64,000 nt of DNA, from positions 38,879-102,878 of the forward strand of contig CAJKAR010000011.1 of the NCBI GenBank assembly GCA_905197955.1, in the 5' to 3' direction. Both the position numbers and the translations under genes were made by a program. Source of the stretch: an uncultured Lentisphaeria bacterium. Lineage in GTDB: Bacteria > Verrucomicrobiota > Lentisphaeria > Victivallales > UBA1829. The first letter of the stretch is position 1. Each line of letters starts with the position of its first letter. The notes beneath the pieces were generated by a model. The model was not told the DNA's origin. It worked only from the letters and a program-made list of their open reading frames with translations, and ran no database searches. Of the stretch, positions 41,983 through 51,061 are shown one piece after another.

Positions 41983-44469
41983 TTATTTCGGAAGGTACCG
42001 GACCTGAAACAGATAGCGGTTTTCCGCCGGTTCCGGAATCAGAAGAATCCTGAGCTCTCCGGGCTTCGGGGGGAGGTCCGCGGGAGGTCCTCCCGTGATT
42101 CCCCGGGAACGGAGCCACTGCTTTGCCAGGCCGTTTCCGATCAGCTTCCATTCGGAAAGAGAGCCGGTCCGATCTTTCAGATCCGCATATGCTTCAACTT
42201 GACTTGTGACCCCGTTGCAATAGGTCTGAAACCGGTTATTTCCTTTTGGAAGAATGGAGAAGCAGAAGAAGATCGGCGGATTTTCGTTTTCGAATTCCAG
42301 ATTCAGAAACAGAACGGAATTCCCCAGATACGGGACCTTGTGTCTGCCTTCGACTTTGATTTCGTTTCCGGGGCTCGCCGCTCTGGAGGAAATTCGGAGC
42401 GTGACGCAATCCGCGCCCAGGCACCGGAGCAGCCAGGTACGTTCCGGGGCCGGCGAATCGGAAAAACGCAGGATGTGGAACAGTCGTTCCACCCGTGTTG
42501 AGTATGCCGGATTCTTCCGGTCCGCGAGGGTTTCGTCTGTCATGGCGCGGAAAAAGTCCGTGTACCGTCCTGCCAGCATCTGCCGTTTTCTACGGTCGAG
42601 CGATTCCAGAAGATAGACGCGATCCTCATAAGAGAGATCCTTCCGGGCAAGAAATGCATCGAAGGTCCGGTTCAGCGTCTCCCCGTTCAGGGTGGAGAGT
42701 CCGCGGGCAAGGACAAAGGAGCGCGGATCGTTGTTCCGGAACCGTTCCAGAAATACGGTATCCGGTTTGGTCTCCGGAGCGGAAAGAACCTCATGGAACA
42801 GAATCCCGAAGTCCGGATGTACTTTCAGGGAGAGAAACGGTTTGTTCGCCGGATCGGGAAGATACAGATGGATCTGTTCCCTGTCACCACCGGGACCTTT
42901 TGGCTTTTCAAAAAGGAGAATGTTGTTATCCCAGTGTTCTTTTTGCGAGAACCCAAGCATGGCGAGAATGCCGGAAATTTTCCGGACATCCTTCTGATAT
43001 TCGGAGCGTTCAAACCGGTAGACCTCGCACAGCCGGATTCCGATGCCCTGAGCACGATAGATCGGCTGCTGGTTTTTCCATTCCGGAATCGTGGAGAAGA
43101 GCGATGGCGGAAACGGTCCGATTTCTTCTTCGGGGAAACGGACTTTCGGCAGATTTTCTGTATTCCGGAGAATTTCGGCAAGTCGTTTGGAAATCCCTTC
43201 TGCGGCAAGTTCGATCCTCCGTCTGGCGCTTCCCGAGGAGACAGCGCTGCTTCCATGAAAATGGAGTCCCGGCGGAGGAAGGTTCAGCCCTTTGTGGAAA
43301 ATCGCATGAAAGTCATTGGAATTCAAACTTCGGAAACCGAATGTGAGAGAATGTTTTCCCTTGAACAGTCTTGTCAGAGGAACTTTCGTGTCAGGAGTTT
43401 TGATTTCACCGAAGGATGGAATGCGGATTGTAAGCGGTTTCGGTTCTGATAGAGTCCCTCGGAAGATCAGAACGGGAAGAGTCGTATTTGCGTTCCCCGT
43501 GGCGGCAGATTCCTGAAATGTCTGAATGCGGCAGGGAAGAGTCTGCGTTTTTTTCAGATTTTCCGCAATTTTCCGGATGACCTCCAGAGTCTCCGCATCG
43601 GAGGATCCCTGAATCAGGAGAAGCTCCTTCCATTCTGGCTGGCGGTCCAGTCTGGAAAAAGAGCAGGTATGATAATTCAAGGTCGGCAGGAGGGAGAAAA
43701 GTCCAGGACCCGATGCTGCAATTCCGAAGATAAGAGCGGCGGCCGCCAGAATGCCGAATCCGTATTTCACTCGAAGCGATGGCTCTGCATGCCGGAACGT
43801 CACCTTCGCAACGGCGTCTTTCCGGAACAGCAGAACGTACAGACAGAAAATACCGCATCCGATGGAAAGAATCAGGTAGAGGATGCTGTGACCGGCAAAC
43901 AGGAAGTTCCCCGCGGCAAAATCCAGAATCCAGAGCGCAATCAGAAGATTTCGTGCAGCAAAGCTCCCCCGGCAGATCCTTCCTGCCGCAATCCATTCCA
44001 GAATGGATTCGAGCAGGATCACGAAGGTAATGGAAAGGAACAGCACAACTTCCCAGCTTCCCGCCGGAGAGATTTTCAGATTGCTGCCCGGAAGATCCAG
44101 AACGGTTATTGCTCCCAGACAGATCGCGCCGCAGACGAGATACGCACTCTTTGTCAGCGCGTAAATCCGGGAGATCAGCGAAGTCAGTTTCAAAAAAAGA
44201 TCCGGTTCCGGCGCCTCTTTCCGGATTTCCGGCAGGGCATTGCACTGTTCCAGAAGACGTTCGGCCTCTTCGTTTCGGATTCGTCCCTGTTCCGCCAGTT
44301 CGCGGAGCTTCCGTTCCTCCGGAGAAGGTTCCAGCGAAATTTTTTCCCCGTAGTGCTCCTTCCGGACCTTCCAGATGACCAGTCCCGCGGTTGCCGCCAT
44401 CATCAGCGGCGGAAGAATCCTGTTCAGAACAAAGATCAGAGTTTCATAGAAACGCAAAGAAGTCTCCAT
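41983..44469 (-). CDS. Large membrane protein of unknown function, partner of DUF2089 regulator
   Basis: An 828-residue protein. One N-terminal helix (FVLNRILPPLMMAATAGLVIW) precedes a charged helical stretch (LRELAEQGRIRNEEAERLLEQ) that resembles the short SHOCT-like hairpins found next to DUF2089 regulators. About six more helices lie between residues 120 and 275. The remaining 550 residues are soluble, probably outside the membrane, and match nothing I recognise. The ATG at 44469 has GAAGGAG; the frame is open upstream but into the DUF2089 gene. It is 19 bases behind the DUF2089 gene in one operon, which suggests that gene controls it. Confidence 0.75.
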   Translation of the reverse strand: METSLRFYETLIFVLNRILPPLMMAATAGLVIWKVRKEHYGEKISLEPSPEERKLRELAEQGRIRNEEAERLLEQCNALPEIRKEAPEPDLFLKLTSLISRIYALTKSAYLVCGAICLGAITVLDLPGSNLKISPAGSWEVVLFLSITFVILLESILEWIAAGRICRGSFAARNLLIALWILDFAAGNFLFAGHSILYLILSIGCGIFCLYVLLFRKDAVAKVTFRHAEPSLRVKYGFGILAAAALIFGIAASGPGLFSLLPTLNYHTCSFSRLDRQPEWKELLLIQGSSDAETLEVIRKIAENLKKTQTLPCRIQTFQESAATGNANTTLPVLIFRGTLSEPKPLTIRIPSFGEIKTPDTKVPLTRLFKGKHSLTFGFRSLNSNDFHAIFHKGLNLPPPGLHFHGSSAVSSGSARRRIELAAEGISKRLAEILRNTENLPKVRFPEEEIGPFPPSLFSTIPEWKNQQPIYRAQGIGIRLCEVYRFERSEYQKDVRKISGILAMLGFSQKEHWDNNILLFEKPKGPGGDREQIHLYLPDPANKPFLSLKVHPDFGILFHEVLSAPETKPDTVFLERFRNNDPRSFVLARGLSTLNGETLNRTFDAFLARKDLSYEDRVYLLESLDRRKRQMLAGRYTDFFRAMTDETLADRKNPAYSTRVERLFHILRFSDSPAPERTWLLRCLGADCVTLRISSRAASPGNEIKVEGRHKVPYLGNSVLFLNLEFENENPPIFFCFSILPKGNNRFQTYCNGVTSQVEAYADLKDRTGSLSEWKLIGNGLAKQWLRSRGITGGPPADLPPKPGELRILLIPEPAENRYLFQVRYLPK

Positions 44470-44488
44470 CGTTTTCTCTCCTTCCTGT

Positions 44489-44857
44489 TCAACGGTTTTT
44501 TGCGAGTTCCCGGGCGGCCTGTTCCGCCGTGATTTCTCCCTGTTCCAGTTTCCGGATGATTTCCATGCGGGTATCCCGCTGTTTTTCATCCAGTGTGCGC
44601 AGGTCGGCAATGACCCGGTCGAGACGAGCCCGCACGGTCGGATAAGAGAGCTTCAGCGCCTTGCCCACCTCTTTCAGCGAACCGGCGGAGAGAACAAACA
44701 GTTCGATGAATTCGCGATCCTCCGGACTCAGACGCGCAAGACGGGGCAGTGCGATCCGCCCTTCGATCGTCAATCCGCACTCTTCGCAGACCAGTCGTTC
44801 GATGTTCAATTCCCCGCTGCAATTCCGGCATCGGGTGGAAAATTGATCTTTCGGCAT
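44489..44857 (-). CDS. DUF2089-family zinc-ribbon and helix-turn-helix regulator
   Basis: A 122-residue protein. CRNCSGELNIERLVCEECGL forms a four-Cys zinc ribbon; LARLSPEDREFIELFVLSAGSLKEVGKALKLSYPTVRARLDRVI is the sigma-70 region 4-like HTH of DUF2089 proteins. A C-terminal stretch (RKLEQGEITAEQAARELAKN) is a SHOCT-like hairpin. DUF2089 genes usually precede a membrane protein they are thought to regulate, as here. AAGGA lies upstream of the ATG. It is probably autoregulated from the promoter at 44882. Confidence 0.88.
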   Translation of the reverse strand: MPKDQFSTRCRNCSGELNIERLVCEECGLTIEGRIALPRLARLSPEDREFIELFVLSAGSLKEVGKALKLSYPTVRARLDRVIADLRTLDEKQRDTRMEIIRKLEQGEITAEQAARELAKNR

Positions 44858-44881
44858 GGTTTTATCCTTTCTTTTTTTGAT

Positions 44882-44909
44882 ATTATAGATTTCTTTTTAA
44901 GAAAATCAA
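44882..44909 (-). promoter_or_regulatory. Promoter of the DUF2089 operon
   Basis: On the minus strand TTGATT, 16 bases, perfect TATAAT, in a very AT-rich stretch (44860-44960). Confidence 0.65.
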
Positions 44910-45038
44910 TACTTATATAAATAAAATTAAGTTTTTATTAAATAAAATTAATATTAAAGGATTCTTTCGAGAGTCTGCCTCTGAAATCTGCCGGAAAAGG
45001 AGAGGAGCTCCGGGGATGAAAAAAAGTCGTTTTCAGGG

Positions 45039-45067
45039 TTGAAAAATAAGGGAAAATGCGATAAAGT
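45039..45067 (+). promoter_or_regulatory. Candidate promoter of the phosphatase-led gene run
   Basis: TTGAAA, 17 bases, TAAAGT, 35 bases before the GTG start at 45102. Confidence 0.45.
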
Positions 45068-45101
45068 GTAAGCATATCATATTTTAACGCGAGGAACGAT
45101 T

Positions 45102-46526
45102 GTGACGGTAACTTTTTGGCTGATTCTTCTGGCTGCCCTGGTGGTGTGTCTTGCAGTTTACTGCACTCACATGCGCATCAGGATCATGATCCTGAGAAGA
45201 AAACTCGCGGATTCCTATCACAAGCGGGCGGAGACGACCCGGTTTCTGGATATCTTTGCGCAGAACATCCGGACAACGGAGGAAATTGAGAACTGGATGA
45301 ATGTGACCGCCCGGTATGTGGGGGACCTGGTGGAGGCACAGTCGATATGCGTATTTGCGCTGGAAGGGGATTCGCTCCGGGCGATTGGAGTGTTCGGGGC
45401 GTTTCCGCCGCTTTCGAACCGTCGAGCCGCCGATTATATCCTGACCAAGCCGAAATATGTGCTGGAGACCCTGAAACGCGATCGGTTCAAACTCGGAGAA
45501 GGGTTTATCGGAGAGGTGGCGCAGAACCGCGAGGATGTCTATCTGACGGATCCTTCGACCGATCCGCGGATTGCCGATCTAGCCAATTCCGTCGTTCCGA
45601 TTCACACACTGATGGCAGTTCCCCTGGTCAATGAAGGCAAGGTCACGGGAGTAATCTGCGCGGTCAACAGCAAGCGGATGGACACTCCGTTTACTACGGA
45701 ACAGTTCGGCCGCTTCAAATTCATTGCCTCGCAGGTGGTGCTTGCGCAGAACATCATTCAGGTGTATTCCAATCTCAGCGAACAGCAGCGGATTAATCAG
45801 GAGCTGAGTTTTGCGCGCAATCTTCAGCTTTCGATGATGCCGAAAAAGTTCCCGATGTGGGGACGATTTGTGATTCATGCGTTCACGCGGGCCTCGAAGG
45901 AGGTCAGCGGCGACTTCTACGATTTTGTGCAGATTGACGACAATCGTCTTCTTGTCGTCATCGGCGATGCGTGCGGGAAAGGGATCCCCGCCTGTATGAT
46001 TATGGCGATGACCCGTTCGTTTATCCGCTCGAACATCAACCATTTTGTTTCGCTGAAGGAGCTTCTGCGGGAACTGAACAACAATCTTTATCGCGATACA
46101 GTTGATGAGCGTTACATTACGCTCGGCTGCTGTCTGATTAACAAAAAGGAGTCCACGGTGGAATATGCCCGGGCGGGGCACACTCCTCTGCTGCTCTATC
46201 TGCGCGAGCACATCCGCTCCATCAATCCCGAGGGGTCCGGTCTTGGGCTCCTGCCGAGCGATCTGGCGGATTTCGATACCCTCTGCACCGAGATTACTCC
46301 CCACACCACCATGCTGATGTTTACGGACGGCATCAACGAAACCACCAACGAGCAGGATGAATTTTACGGGATTCCCCGCTTGACGGAAATCTATAAGCAG
46401 AGTTGTGCGCGGGGCGATTCTCTGGAGGATACCATCAAGACGATCATGGGGTCCGTGGACAAGTTCTCCGAGGTGCATAAAGAACAGGAAGACGATCAGA
46501 CCATGGTTCTGATCAAGCACATTTAG
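45102..46526 (+). CDS. GAF and PP2C (SpoIIE/RsbU-like) membrane-anchored phosphatase
   Basis: A 474-residue protein that begins at GTG with GAGGAA upstream. One N-terminal membrane helix (FWLILLAALVVCLAVYC) is followed by a GAF domain (about 55-220, AVPLVNEGKVTGVICAVNS) and a PP2C-type serine phosphatase of the SpoIIE/RsbU group (SGDFYDFVQIDDNRLLVVIGDACGKG, MLMFTDGINETTNEQDEFYG). In characterised systems such phosphatases act on anti-sigma-factor antagonists; no RsbV or RsbW homologue is in the window. It heads a tightly spaced co-directional run to 53241 that includes envelope genes. Confidence 0.92.
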   Translation: MTVTFWLILLAALVVCLAVYCTHMRIRIMILRRKLADSYHKRAETTRFLDIFAQNIRTTEEIENWMNVTARYVGDLVEAQSICVFALEGDSLRAIGVFGAFPPLSNRRAADYILTKPKYVLETLKRDRFKLGEGFIGEVAQNREDVYLTDPSTDPRIADLANSVVPIHTLMAVPLVNEGKVTGVICAVNSKRMDTPFTTEQFGRFKFIASQVVLAQNIIQVYSNLSEQQRINQELSFARNLQLSMMPKKFPMWGRFVIHAFTRASKEVSGDFYDFVQIDDNRLLVVIGDACGKGIPACMIMAMTRSFIRSNINHFVSLKELLRELNNNLYRDTVDERYITLGCCLINKKESTVEYARAGHTPLLLYLREHIRSINPEGSGLGLLPSDLADFDTLCTEITPHTTMLMFTDGINETTNEQDEFYGIPRLTEIYKQSCARGDSLEDTIKTIMGSVDKFSEVHKEQEDDQTMVLIKHI

Positions 46527-46540
46527 CGAAAGGAAAACCC

Positions 46541-46858
46541 ATGTTGGCAAAACGAATTTTTCTTGCCTCCGGACTTCTTCTTTGCGCCGCACTGTTCCTC
46601 TGTTCCTGCTCTTCCACGAAAGACGGGAAAAAAGAGGAGGCCGCAAAACCGCCTCAAGAGGAAAATCCTGCGCTCCGGAAAGCTCGCGAAGAGTGGAAGA
46701 AATTTGTGGCGGAACGGGAAGCGGAAGAACGGCGCCGTCATGATATGACCTCGATGCAGAATGACAACATGAAGGTCTTTCCGTGGAGAAGCGGTTCCGG
46801 ACGACGCAGCGAGCAACTCCATGAACAAAGCGACAACAGCGTATTCAAATTGTGGTGA
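46541..46858 (+). CDS. Small lipoprotein
   Basis: A 105-residue protein with a lipoprotein signal peptide ending LFLCSCSS, so the lipidated Cys is one of two close candidates. The mature part is Lys/Glu/Arg-rich and probably a long helix (ALRKAREEWKKFVAEREAEERRR). GAAAGGAAAA precedes the ATG. It is 14 bases after the phosphatase gene and 8 before hldD. No family is recognised. Confidence 0.72.
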   Translation: MLAKRIFLASGLLLCAALFLCSCSSTKDGKKEEAAKPPQEENPALRKAREEWKKFVAEREAEERRRHDMTSMQNDNMKVFPWRSGSGRRSEQLHEQSDNSVFKLW

Positions 46859-46866
46859 GGTGAACG

Positions 46867-47835
46867 ATGAAATACATTGTAACCGGTGCTGCCGGACTGA
46901 TCGGCGGAGCTGTGGTATCCGCCCTGAACGAGCAGGGGGAGACCGATATTCTTGTTGTGGACCATCTCGGCACTTCCGAGAAATGGATGAATCTGCGGCC
47001 TTTGCAATTCAGCGATTATCTGGAAAAGGATCTTTTCCGCCGGCGTCTGAACGAGGGTGCTTTCCGCGATTGCGGCATCGAAGCGATTATTCACATGGGA
47101 GCCTGTTCCGCAACGACGGAACGCGACGCATCCTATCTTGCGGATAACAATTTCAATGTGACGAAGGAACTTGCCGAGTTTGCTGTCCGGAACAACATCC
47201 GCTTCCTTTACGCCTCCAGCGCGGCGACCTACGGTGGCGGTGAGCACGGATATGTCGATGACGAGAATGCGATGGATCAGCTCCGTCCCCTGAACATGTA
47301 CGGCTATTCCAAACTGATGTTCGACCTCTGGGCGAAACGCCGCGGACTTCTCTCTTCCATCACCGGAATGAAGTTTACCAACGTCTTCGGCCCGAACGAA
47401 AAGCACAAGGGGGGAATGCGCAGCATGGTGCTTCGCGCGTTCGAACAGATTACGGAGACTGGAAAAGTCAAGCTCTTCAAATCCGATCGGCCCGAATATG
47501 CCGATGGCGAACAGAAACGCGATTTCATCTATGTGAAGGATGTCGCTCAGATGATTCTTGCATTGATGCGCATCAATGCCAAAGGCATTTACAACATCGG
47601 CAGCGGCCGTGCGGAAACGTGGAATGAACTTGTGGGTGCGGTGTTCCGCGCACTCGGAAAAACGCCGGAAATCGAATACATCGACATGCCGGAGAATTTG
47701 AAAGGCAAATATCAGTATTATACCTGTGCGGATATGACAAAGTTCAATGCGCTGAATACGGGTCTTGCGGCCCGTCCTCTTTCCGTCACGGTAGCCGACT
47801 ATGTCCGGAACCATCTGATCCCGGAGAACTGCTGA
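46867..47835 (+). CDS. hldD: ADP-L-glycero-D-manno-heptose 6-epimerase
   Basis: HldD converts ADP-D-glycero- to ADP-L-glycero-D-manno-heptose, the precursor of LPS inner core heptose. The 322-residue protein is a short-chain dehydrogenase-type epimerase with TGAAGLIGG for NADP, IHMGACSATTERD, YGYSK with the catalytic Tyr and Lys, FTNVFGPNEKHKG and RDFIYVKDV, all HldD hallmarks. GAGGTGA lies upstream of the ATG. Its presence implies a heptose-containing LPS and a Gram-negative envelope. Confidence 0.95.
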   Translation: MKYIVTGAAGLIGGAVVSALNEQGETDILVVDHLGTSEKWMNLRPLQFSDYLEKDLFRRRLNEGAFRDCGIEAIIHMGACSATTERDASYLADNNFNVTKELAEFAVRNNIRFLYASSAATYGGGEHGYVDDENAMDQLRPLNMYGYSKLMFDLWAKRRGLLSSITGMKFTNVFGPNEKHKGGMRSMVLRAFEQITETGKVKLFKSDRPEYADGEQKRDFIYVKDVAQMILALMRINAKGIYNIGSGRAETWNELVGAVFRALGKTPEIEYIDMPENLKGKYQYYTCADMTKFNALNTGLAARPLSVTVADYVRNHLIPENC

Positions 47836-47836
47836 G

Positions 47837-48322
47837 ATGGGAAATCTGCTGAAAGTGTTTTCCGTTGTTCCGGTGCTTCTTCTTTGCGCCGCCTGCCGGA
47901 TGTTCTCCTCCGAGCCTCTTGTGCTGACGGAAAAGGATTCCGGGTCCGTGATTGATGTGAAAACCGGAGATACGATCGCCATTCGGCTGGAGGCGAATCC
48001 TACAACGGGATACCTCTGGATGAGAAGCGTTCCCAATGACATGGTCGTCCGGGAGGTGGACAACAAGTATGTCCCGCTGAAGGCGGATGCCGCAAAGCCT
48101 GTTGCCGGAGCGCCCGCCATGAAGGTGTTCACCTATGTGGTGACAGGACCGGGAGAGGCTGGAATTAAAATGGAGTACCGGCGTCCGTGGGAAAGCGGCA
48201 AGGCTCCTCTGAAAACGTTTGACATCATGCTCCGCGCTTCCGGGGAATCCATGTTTGAGCAGGATAACGGACGCGACGGGACAAAACGGGTCGGCTCCAA
48301 AGGACAAGTGGAATACCGCTGA
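47837..48322 (+). CDS. Chagasin-type (I42) protease inhibitor lipoprotein
   Basis: A 161-residue exported protein. The signal peptide ends VLLLCAACRMF, with Cys20 the likelier lipidation site although the -3 residue is Cys. The inhibitor domain shows NPTTGYLW and YRRPWE, two of the three loop motifs by which chagasin blocks papain-like cysteine proteases, and a GPGEAGIKMEY strand. It begins two bases after the hldD stop. The target is unknown; the papain-fold protease at 9904-14151 is of a different clan subgroup, so a link is speculative. Confidence 0.85.
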   Translation: MGNLLKVFSVVPVLLLCAACRMFSSEPLVLTEKDSGSVIDVKTGDTIAIRLEANPTTGYLWMRSVPNDMVVREVDNKYVPLKADAAKPVAGAPAMKVFTYVVTGPGEAGIKMEYRRPWESGKAPLKTFDIMLRASGESMFEQDNGRDGTKRVGSKGQVEYR

Positions 48323-48375
48323 CGGCGGGACATTGTTTTTTCCGACGGCGGAAACAGGCAGGGATCAGGATCGAT

Positions 48376-50016
48376 ATGATTTATGAAGAGAAAAAAAACG
48401 GCGGTTTTTCAACTGTTCTGTTTCTTGTTGCGGTCTTTCTGCTGACGGTTTCCCCGTGGGCTCTTGAGCTCCGTTCCCTCTACTGGAACGAAGGGACTTT
48501 TGCGGCAATTGTCCGGGAGATCGCTTCGTTTCCTCCGCTTTTGACGCTGCACGGGGAGAGCGCATCGGGAGTTTTTCCGCTGTATCCGCTGATTGTGAAG
48601 ATCATTCATTCCTGCGGGTTCAGCATGGAGTTCAGCCTTCGGATTGTGCCGGTGATTGCGCTGGCGGTTCTGGCGTCGATTGTGTGGCTCTGCTGTTACC
48701 GGGCGTCGGGATTGCAGGCGGCGGCTGCGGGGACCGCGGTGATGATTTCGAGCATGATCATTATCGACAAGGGACTGGAAGGGAATCCGGTTCTGCTGAC
48801 GGCTCTGGGGATTTTTGCCTGCTGGCTGATCTGGTTTGATCTCGGCGCATGGCGTGGCGAGTGGGGATTCGCATGGCTTGCCAGCGGACTGGTTGCAGGA
48901 CTCCTTTTCTACACGGCAGGCTGGCAGGGACTGTTTATGACGGTGGTGCCTCTGCTGTTTCTGCGCAGACCGCTGACACTTTGGGCCAAGCCGCGCGGTC
49001 CTGGATTTGTCTTTGCGGTCGGCCTGATTCTTCTTTTCATTCTGGCATGGGGACTGCCTCGATGGCACGCGGGATTTGCCGGCGCGTTCCGTCCGGATTA
49101 TGCTTCGCCGGAGGGAACGGGGACTTATCTGGTACAGCTTCTGGTGTTTCCCTTTGAAGCGGCGTTCCGTCTGCTGCCGTGGAGTATTTTTGCGTGGGCG
49201 CCGTTCTGTCCGGCGATCATTCAGCTGGACAAGAATCCTCTGCTTGGAAAGTATCTCCGGACTCTGTTTGTGGTGATGTTCTGCATTCTCTGGTTTTCGC
49301 CTGAGACGGAAGGGCGTGATATTGTATGTCTGGTTCCTCCTCTGGCGGTGCTGATCGGTTTGAATTACTGGATCGCGGTAAGACGGTATGGAATGCGTTA
49401 TCTTCTGCTGTTCAAGATTGCCGGGATTGCCGCTCTGATCTGTGGAATCGGTGCGCTTCTCTTCTGTCTGCTTCCGGCGGATCTGCTGCAGAAGCTGCCT
49501 CTGACCCGCGATCTTGCGTACCGGAACGATCCGTTCCTGGGCTTGTTCGGGACGATCTACTGTTCGGCAGCCGTTCTGCTTTCGCTGCTTTCGCTGTTTC
49601 TGGCTCGGAAGGATGTGCCGATCTGGAAGCTGGGGCTGCTGGTCTTTTCTTCGTTTATTCTGATTTACTGGGGAGCGGTGGTGCCGTACAAGGCGGCTCT
49701 TCATACAAGACGCGACATGGGACTGGAACTCCGGAAAGCGCTTGGAGGTAATACGGATGATCTGACCATTTATAAATACAATACGCTTGCGGGGCTTTAT
49801 CCGGAATGTCACTACATGGGCGGAAGAATCGTGACGGTGAAAAATGCATCGGAGCTTCCGTCCGGAGAAAAGGTCATTTATGTTCTCGCTCCGGAAGTGC
49901 CGTCGGTGCCGGACCGGGCATGGAGAAGCCTCCTCAACAGGGAATACAGAAACCAACGCCTCGCTTTGTGGAGAGGCGAACTCAGGGAAAATGAAAATGA
50001 TGAACAGGAAAACTGA
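48376..50016 (+). CDS. GT-C/ArnT-like polytopic glycosyltransferase
   Basis: A 546-residue protein with about 11 membrane helices. The first periplasmic loop reads LRSLYWNEGTFAAIVREI, in the place of the Asp/Glu-Glu motif of PMT/ArnT-type (GT39/GT83) enzymes. A C-terminal periplasmic domain of about 90 residues ends in a Glu/Asn-rich tail. Such enzymes move a sugar from a polyprenyl-phosphate donor to lipid A or protein; the acceptor is unknown. AGGA lies 8 bases upstream of the ATG. The 3' end overlaps rlmN. Confidence 0.78.
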   Translation: MIYEEKKNGGFSTVLFLVAVFLLTVSPWALELRSLYWNEGTFAAIVREIASFPPLLTLHGESASGVFPLYPLIVKIIHSCGFSMEFSLRIVPVIALAVLASIVWLCCYRASGLQAAAAGTAVMISSMIIIDKGLEGNPVLLTALGIFACWLIWFDLGAWRGEWGFAWLASGLVAGLLFYTAGWQGLFMTVVPLLFLRRPLTLWAKPRGPGFVFAVGLILLFILAWGLPRWHAGFAGAFRPDYASPEGTGTYLVQLLVFPFEAAFRLLPWSIFAWAPFCPAIIQLDKNPLLGKYLRTLFVVMFCILWFSPETEGRDIVCLVPPLAVLIGLNYWIAVRRYGMRYLLLFKIAGIAALICGIGALLFCLLPADLLQKLPLTRDLAYRNDPFLGLFGTIYCSAAVLLSLLSLFLARKDVPIWKLGLLVFSSFILIYWGAVVPYKAALHTRRDMGLELRKALGGNTDDLTIYKYNTLAGLYPECHYMGGRIVTVKNASELPSGEKVIYVLAPEVPSVPDRAWRSLLNREYRNQRLALWRGELRENENDEQEN

Positions 50017-51061
50017 ACCGCAGATGCCGTATCTGAGCATGGCGTCTCTGGAAGAACTGACACGTTTTGCAAAAGAGAAGGGTATCGAATCCTATCGGGC
50101 AAAACAGATCGAACGATGGGTCTCCAAACGATGGACCGTCAATCCGGAAGAAATGACGGATCTTTCCAAAAAAGCGCAGGCGGCTTTGCGGGAATCCTTT
50201 CTCTGTGATTCCGTCAAAGTGGAGAAGGTGCTGGAATCCTCGGATGGAGCAAAGAAGCTTCTGCTGGCGCTTCATGACGGGGAACTGATCGAATGTGCCG
50301 TCATTCCGGCAAATGACGGGCGAATGACGTTTTGTCTCAGCACCCAGGTCGGCTGTCCGGTCCGCTGTGCCTTCTGTTCCAGCGGCGCCGACGGGTTTAC
50401 CCGGAATCTGGATGCCGGTGAAATTGTCGAACAGTTTTTCGCCGCCTGCCGGAATATCGGTTCTCTTCCCGACAATGTGGTCATTATGGGAATCGGCGAG
50501 CCGCTGCTGAATCTAGATAATCTGATTGCCGCTCTGGAGCGGATCTGCGATCCGGACCGGATTGCTCTTGCCGCCCGGCGCGTTACGATTTCGACCAGCG
50601 GATGGACTCCCGGAATCAAGCAGCTTGCGTTGCATGGGCGCCAATGGAATCTGGCGGTTTCGCTGCATGCTCCCGATGACAAAACACGTGCTCTTCTGAT
50701 TCCCACCCGGTTCCGCCGCGATATCCGGGATATTCTTCAGGCATGCAAACTGCATCGGGAAGCGACGACCCGTCTGCTGACCTTTGAATACGTTCTTCTG
50801 GATTCCATCAACGATTCCGTGGAGCAGGCTGTCAAACTGGCAAAGCTGGCGAAGGAGGCCGATGCCAAAATCAACCTGATTCCCTACAATAAAGCCAACG
50901 GCGCCTTTACCCGTCCTTCGAAAGAGACGATCAAACGGTTCGAAAACGCATTGAAGGCCGCCAGAGCCAAAGTGACCATCCGGGTGGAGAAAGGGGCGGA
51001 TTCCTCCGCTGCCTGCGGACAGCTTCGCGCCACCGTCATGAAGGAGAAAAAATCATGCTGA
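49997..51061 (+). CDS. rlmN: 23S rRNA (adenine2503-C2)-methyltransferase / tRNA methyltransferase RlmN
   Basis: A radical-SAM methyltransferase that methylates A2503 of 23S rRNA and A37 of some tRNAs. The [4Fe-4S] motif is CPVRCAFC (Cys-x3-Cys-x2-Cys), followed by MGIGEPLLN, ISTSGWTPGI, NLAVSLHAP and the C-terminal catalytic Cys in SSAACGQLR. The length of about 354 residues fits. Three near ATGs (49991, 49997, 50000) follow AGGG; the second has the best spacing. The frame opens further upstream inside the GT-C gene without a ribosome site. It overlaps that gene by about 20 bases and the next gene by 7, so it is translationally coupled to both. Confidence 0.93.
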   Translation: MMNRKTEPQMPYLSMASLEELTRFAKEKGIESYRAKQIERWVSKRWTVNPEEMTDLSKKAQAALRESFLCDSVKVEKVLESSDGAKKLLLALHDGELIECAVIPANDGRMTFCLSTQVGCPVRCAFCSSGADGFTRNLDAGEIVEQFFAACRNIGSLPDNVVIMGIGEPLLNLDNLIAALERICDPDRIALAARRVTISTSGWTPGIKQLALHGRQWNLAVSLHAPDDKTRALLIPTRFRRDIRDILQACKLHREATTRLLTFEYVLLDSINDSVEQAVKLAKLAKEADAKINLIPYNKANGAFTRPSKETIKRFENALKAARAKVTIRVEKGADSSAACGQLRATVMKEKKSC

